From assembly GCA_014773175.1 (NCBI GenBank), contig VXCM01002096.1:1-64000 (forward strand): DNA of 64,000 nt, read 5' to 3'. Below, piece by piece: positions 60,986 through 64,000 of this stretch. The notes beneath the pieces are model-generated. The model did not search any database, had not been told where the DNA came from, and worked only from the letters and a program-made list of their open reading frames with translations. Source of the DNA: Lucifuga dentata (Eukaryota > Chordata > Actinopteri > Ophidiiformes > Bythitidae). A program made the position numbers and the translations under genes. Position 1 is the stretch's first letter; the number at the start of each line of letters is the position of its first letter.

Positions 60986-61023
60986 GACTCAGACATGACA
61001 CGATATCATGCCATGTCTGAGTC
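60986..61023. repeat. Perfect 12-bp inverted repeat in an fstl4-like intron
   Basis: GACTCAGACATG (60986-60997) and CATGTCTGAGTC (61012-61023), spacer of 14 bases containing CGATATC. Confidence 0.9.
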
Positions 61024-62210
61024 AATCACATTCCCTCAGCTTTCTCAACTGAGACACTAAGCCAATAAAAAACTTGGCCAATTTAAAAAAAATCAGACAC
61101 GTACACCAGTGTACCAGTTAACATGACAATATATCTCTACACACTTACTCAAAAACATACATTTATATCGTGCTCAGTGGAAGCGCTACCCCCGGGCGAT
61201 AGGTTGCTTCTGAATAAGTCAATTACTCGCACTCCAAATTATAATGCCATTATCACACCATTTATTTGTGGTGTGATCCATGTGGCCTCCAATCCATTAT
61301 GTGGTTTCCTTGCAATTACATTTTTGAATGATTCATGCCCTGGTTGCTAATTATTCACTACTGCTGAGCATCTGCAGGAAGAAGGAAAATAAGTAAAATG
61401 AAAAGCTCAAAAAAAAAGTTCCTCTACTGTTCAGACAGTAACTACAATAGAAACAATTTTATGCAAAACTGCTTTCTAAACTCTGATTGTTTAAAACTAA
61501 AACTATGACCAGAAAATCATTGTCTGGGATGAAAAATATCTTTTAACAGATTATTTTATTTAATTAAAGACTATTTCCTTCAAAAGAAGGTTTAAAACAA
61601 TGCCATTTTATGTGTGCATCCTCACTATGAACCACAACCAGTGATGTCACGCTAGCAGTACAGCTACACTCTTTTAAAAAAAAAAAAAAAAAAAGGGTGC
61701 AAGAAGAGTGGAGAGAAGAGAAAAGTATGTACATGCATCCTTGTCTTAATGAGTGTAAATTAGTACACAATTGTTAAGACCTATACACAGCTGAGTGTAA
61801 TTTTACTATTTTTTCCATCAAGACATGCCATTACTTTTTTGATAAAAGGAGGAGCATGAGACAAATAGTTGCAGAACCATTAATAACTAAACAAACACTA
61901 ATTAATAAATCTGCTAATAGTGCACAAAATCAATAGTGGCTCTGCAAACAGTACTGAAAAGACTTTAATGCAGTCAAGTAATTTTTTAAATAAATAAATC
62001 ATTCCTCCCACAAAGAACCTCTAAAGAATCATAATCCCCACAATGAATACACACAGTAGATACCCATGCAACAAAGACTAAACACTGTACAAGATTAGAA
62101 TGGATTCTCCTCTCAAATGGGATGAAGCAGAACAATAAACATGTTTGTGTCTATTACAGAAATTACAATAGAATCCCTTGGTAGCTTTACTCGTGGCAGC
62201 ATCCTCCACT

Positions 62211-62212
<2 letters not shown>

Positions 62213-62259
<47 letters not shown>

Positions 62260-62260
62260 N
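62213..62260. repeat. CA microsatellite with N gap
   Basis: (CA)n ending at the N at 62260. Confidence 0.93.
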
Positions 62261-63147
62261 CAAGGCACAACAGCAAAACAACCCTTCCCATGGGTATAAG
62301 CTCTCTTTCCTTTCCCCTCCCCTCCACCTCCTTGACCCTCGCTCCATCCTCTTCCCTTCTCTCGCCCCTCCAATCCCTTGAGGTGGATTAAATACAGCCA
62401 CACCTGTGATCATTTCTCATTTGTGAAGCCTCCAACACCAGAGGTCCGAAGGGACAGCAAGCCGACAGCGCCACAGCTGTGAATTGCTCTTTCGCCTGTT
62501 TGGTAAATGCTCTCAAACATACATAGATTAGATGTTGCCATGCAACTACTCACATAAATAGATCCTCAAGTACATGTCAGCTCGATTAGTTATGACGCAC
62601 TGTTTTGCTTGTTTGGTAAAGGTTCTACAGCGTATATAGATTATATTCTCCGATGTCCACAATCACTCCACACATACTGTCCACAAACATAGCAGCATTT
62701 GCAGGTGTAGGGTTGCACAGAAAGAATACAGAAGAAGTGCCACAAGGTACTGTATAAGCACTAGGAAAGACTTGTAAAAATATACATGTAAAAAAACTGT
62801 AAAAATTTTCATCAGCTTCATTTACACAGTGGGGCCGCAACAGAAGTGAAACTCTGTTATCTCAATCACAGATTTGTTCATTTGCCTAAAACCATTCTAG
62901 TGTTGGATATGTACCCAAGCAGGACATTTGCAGGATATGACACATCAAAAGAACAAAATGTATAACTGTCTTCAAATGCTCAATCAAGGGAAGATTCTTC
63001 TCTCATCCTTTTGATACAGACGATCTAGCTCTGTACTGACATCACATTTCATGATTTCTAGGTGCTATAGTCCAAAACTGCTCGCTGCTGTTTAGCCGTC
63101 TAGTGCAGCTTTGTGGTTAGGTTTCATACCAAACTACAGCAAAACTA

Positions 63148-63309
<162 letters not shown>

Positions 63310-63311
63310 CT

Positions 63312-63336
63312 AGGGAGGGAGGGAGGGAGAGAGAGA

Positions 63337-63378
<42 letters not shown>
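63312..63378 (-). repeat. GA/CT microsatellite forming a splice-acceptor pyrimidine tract
   Basis: GGGA and GA repeats on the plus strand, read as (TC)n followed by CCCT units on the coding strand, run up to the CTAG acceptor of the exon at 63202-63309. The microsatellite therefore is the polypyrimidine tract. Confidence 0.9.
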
Positions 63379-63381
<3 letters not shown>

Positions 63382-63942
63382 TATTATTTAAAATCTGCTA
63401 CAGGAAGACATGGGCAGGGTGCTGTCCAATAGCGCTGAAAAATACCTAACCGCTCTGCTGGTGTAAACAAAACAGGTGCAATACACTGTTACCAGGGTCT
63501 GCATCAGATGTTAAGTAAACAGGACAATCTGATGATGAGTGGGCTACTGGAGCAGTGTATCTAATAGATCTCAATCTAATTGATGAGAACTGGAGCTGCT
63601 GGAATGATACTACAACAGCAAGCTCACATAAGCACTTAACCATACTATTAAAGACAAGAAGAGGAAAGAATGCTGAGAGATGAATAGAAAAGAAGATGGG
63701 GGGGAGACAGTCAACCTCAGGCTTGGTGCAATGTCAACACCAAGGAATAACACAATCCATTACCCTGCTTCTGGCTGGTGGACAAGGAGCTGCTGACACC
63801 CTCACCAGTGGAGCGAGACCACAAGCTCGTGTTTGGTAATGGGAGGTCCGGCCCTCTGCTCCCACTGGTCAGCCAAGTGTCAACTCAGCATTTGCGCATT
63901 TACAGTGTGTGTTGACTGCATGTGTGTATGACCATATTTGCT

Positions 63943-63968
63943 CGTGTGTGTGTGTGTGTGTGTGTGTG
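63943..63968. repeat. GT microsatellite
   Basis: (GT)n near the right end. Confidence 0.93.
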
Positions 63969-64000
63969 AGACTGTACTTTCCTATATGATAGGAGCACAG

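Larger units (their letters stand above)
63310..64000 (-). other. Partial fstl4-like intron running off the window
   Basis: Sequence upstream of the first visible exon. It starts with a GA/CT microsatellite (63312-63378) and ends with a GT microsatellite (63943-63968). A minus-strand open stretch near 63.74-63.89 kb has a possible donor (CACTG|GTGAGG), but its translation is not recognisable, so it is not called an exon. Confidence 0.6.

Noticed and set aside
63740..63890. Possible further fstl4 exon on the minus strand
   Set aside because: It has a plausible donor and an open frame, but the translation does not match anything I recognise in the family.

Overview
This is vertebrate nuclear DNA, most likely from a ray-finned (teleost) fish. 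It is AT-rich and almost gene-free over its first 55 kb. It is full of CA/GT and CT/GA microsatellites and carries several dispersed repeats that I recognise from fish genomes: an RTE-type LINE tail, hAT-like MITEs, a tRNA-derived SINE and several unnamed fish repeats. There is no bacterial or viral gene organisation, no operon and no CRISPR array. Eighteen single N bases sit inside homopolymers, microsatellites or exact short duplications, so the assembly was joined by one-N gaps.

The only protein-coding gene I can support lies at the right end on the minus strand. Three exons (63202-63309, 56897-57006, 55942-56644) join in frame and encode the last 306 residues of a follistatin-like 4/5 protein. 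FSTL4 fits best, mainly through the terminal WVGEV and the PPTNLII block; FSTL5 is the alternative. These are secreted proteins with Kazal, EF-hand and Ig domains and a long C-terminal region, which is the part seen here. The 5' part of the gene lies beyond 64000. A candidate poly(A) signal is at 55791-55796. The large 6.2 kb intron holds a 242-bp hairpin MITE, and the intron upstream of the first visible exon begins next to a GA/CT microsatellite that forms its polypyrimidine tract.

A second possible transcription unit is marked only by a CpG-richer segment with a GC box at 50.03-50.33 kb. It ends in a near-perfect minus-strand splice donor (AAG|GTAAGTG at 50028/50027), so it may be a non-coding first exon of a leftward gene. 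No downstream coding exon could be recognised.

The rest is non-coding. From left to right: a TAGCAT-rich repeat with an internal 72-bp duplication and 16-bp inverted arms (5.65-5.98 kb); a G-quadruplex tract (9.39 kb); a fish repeat split by a hAT-like MITE with an 8-bp target duplication (10.06-10.62 kb); a second nested repeat pair (15.85-16.29 kb); a tRNA-like SINE (17.5-17.8 kb); two copies of one fish dispersed repeat (20.36-20.83 and 34.71-35.19 kb); a decayed piece of 28S rRNA (24.02-24.19 kb); an RTE LINE 3' end with an exact 12-bp target duplication (28.88-29.33 kb); a fish repeat at 37.34-37.56 kb; and a fragment at 47.14-47.28 kb. Several perfect inverted repeats with 11-16-bp arms are scattered between them. 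The 28S-derived segment and the orphan promoter/donor are the two signals that ordinary ORF-based annotation would miss.
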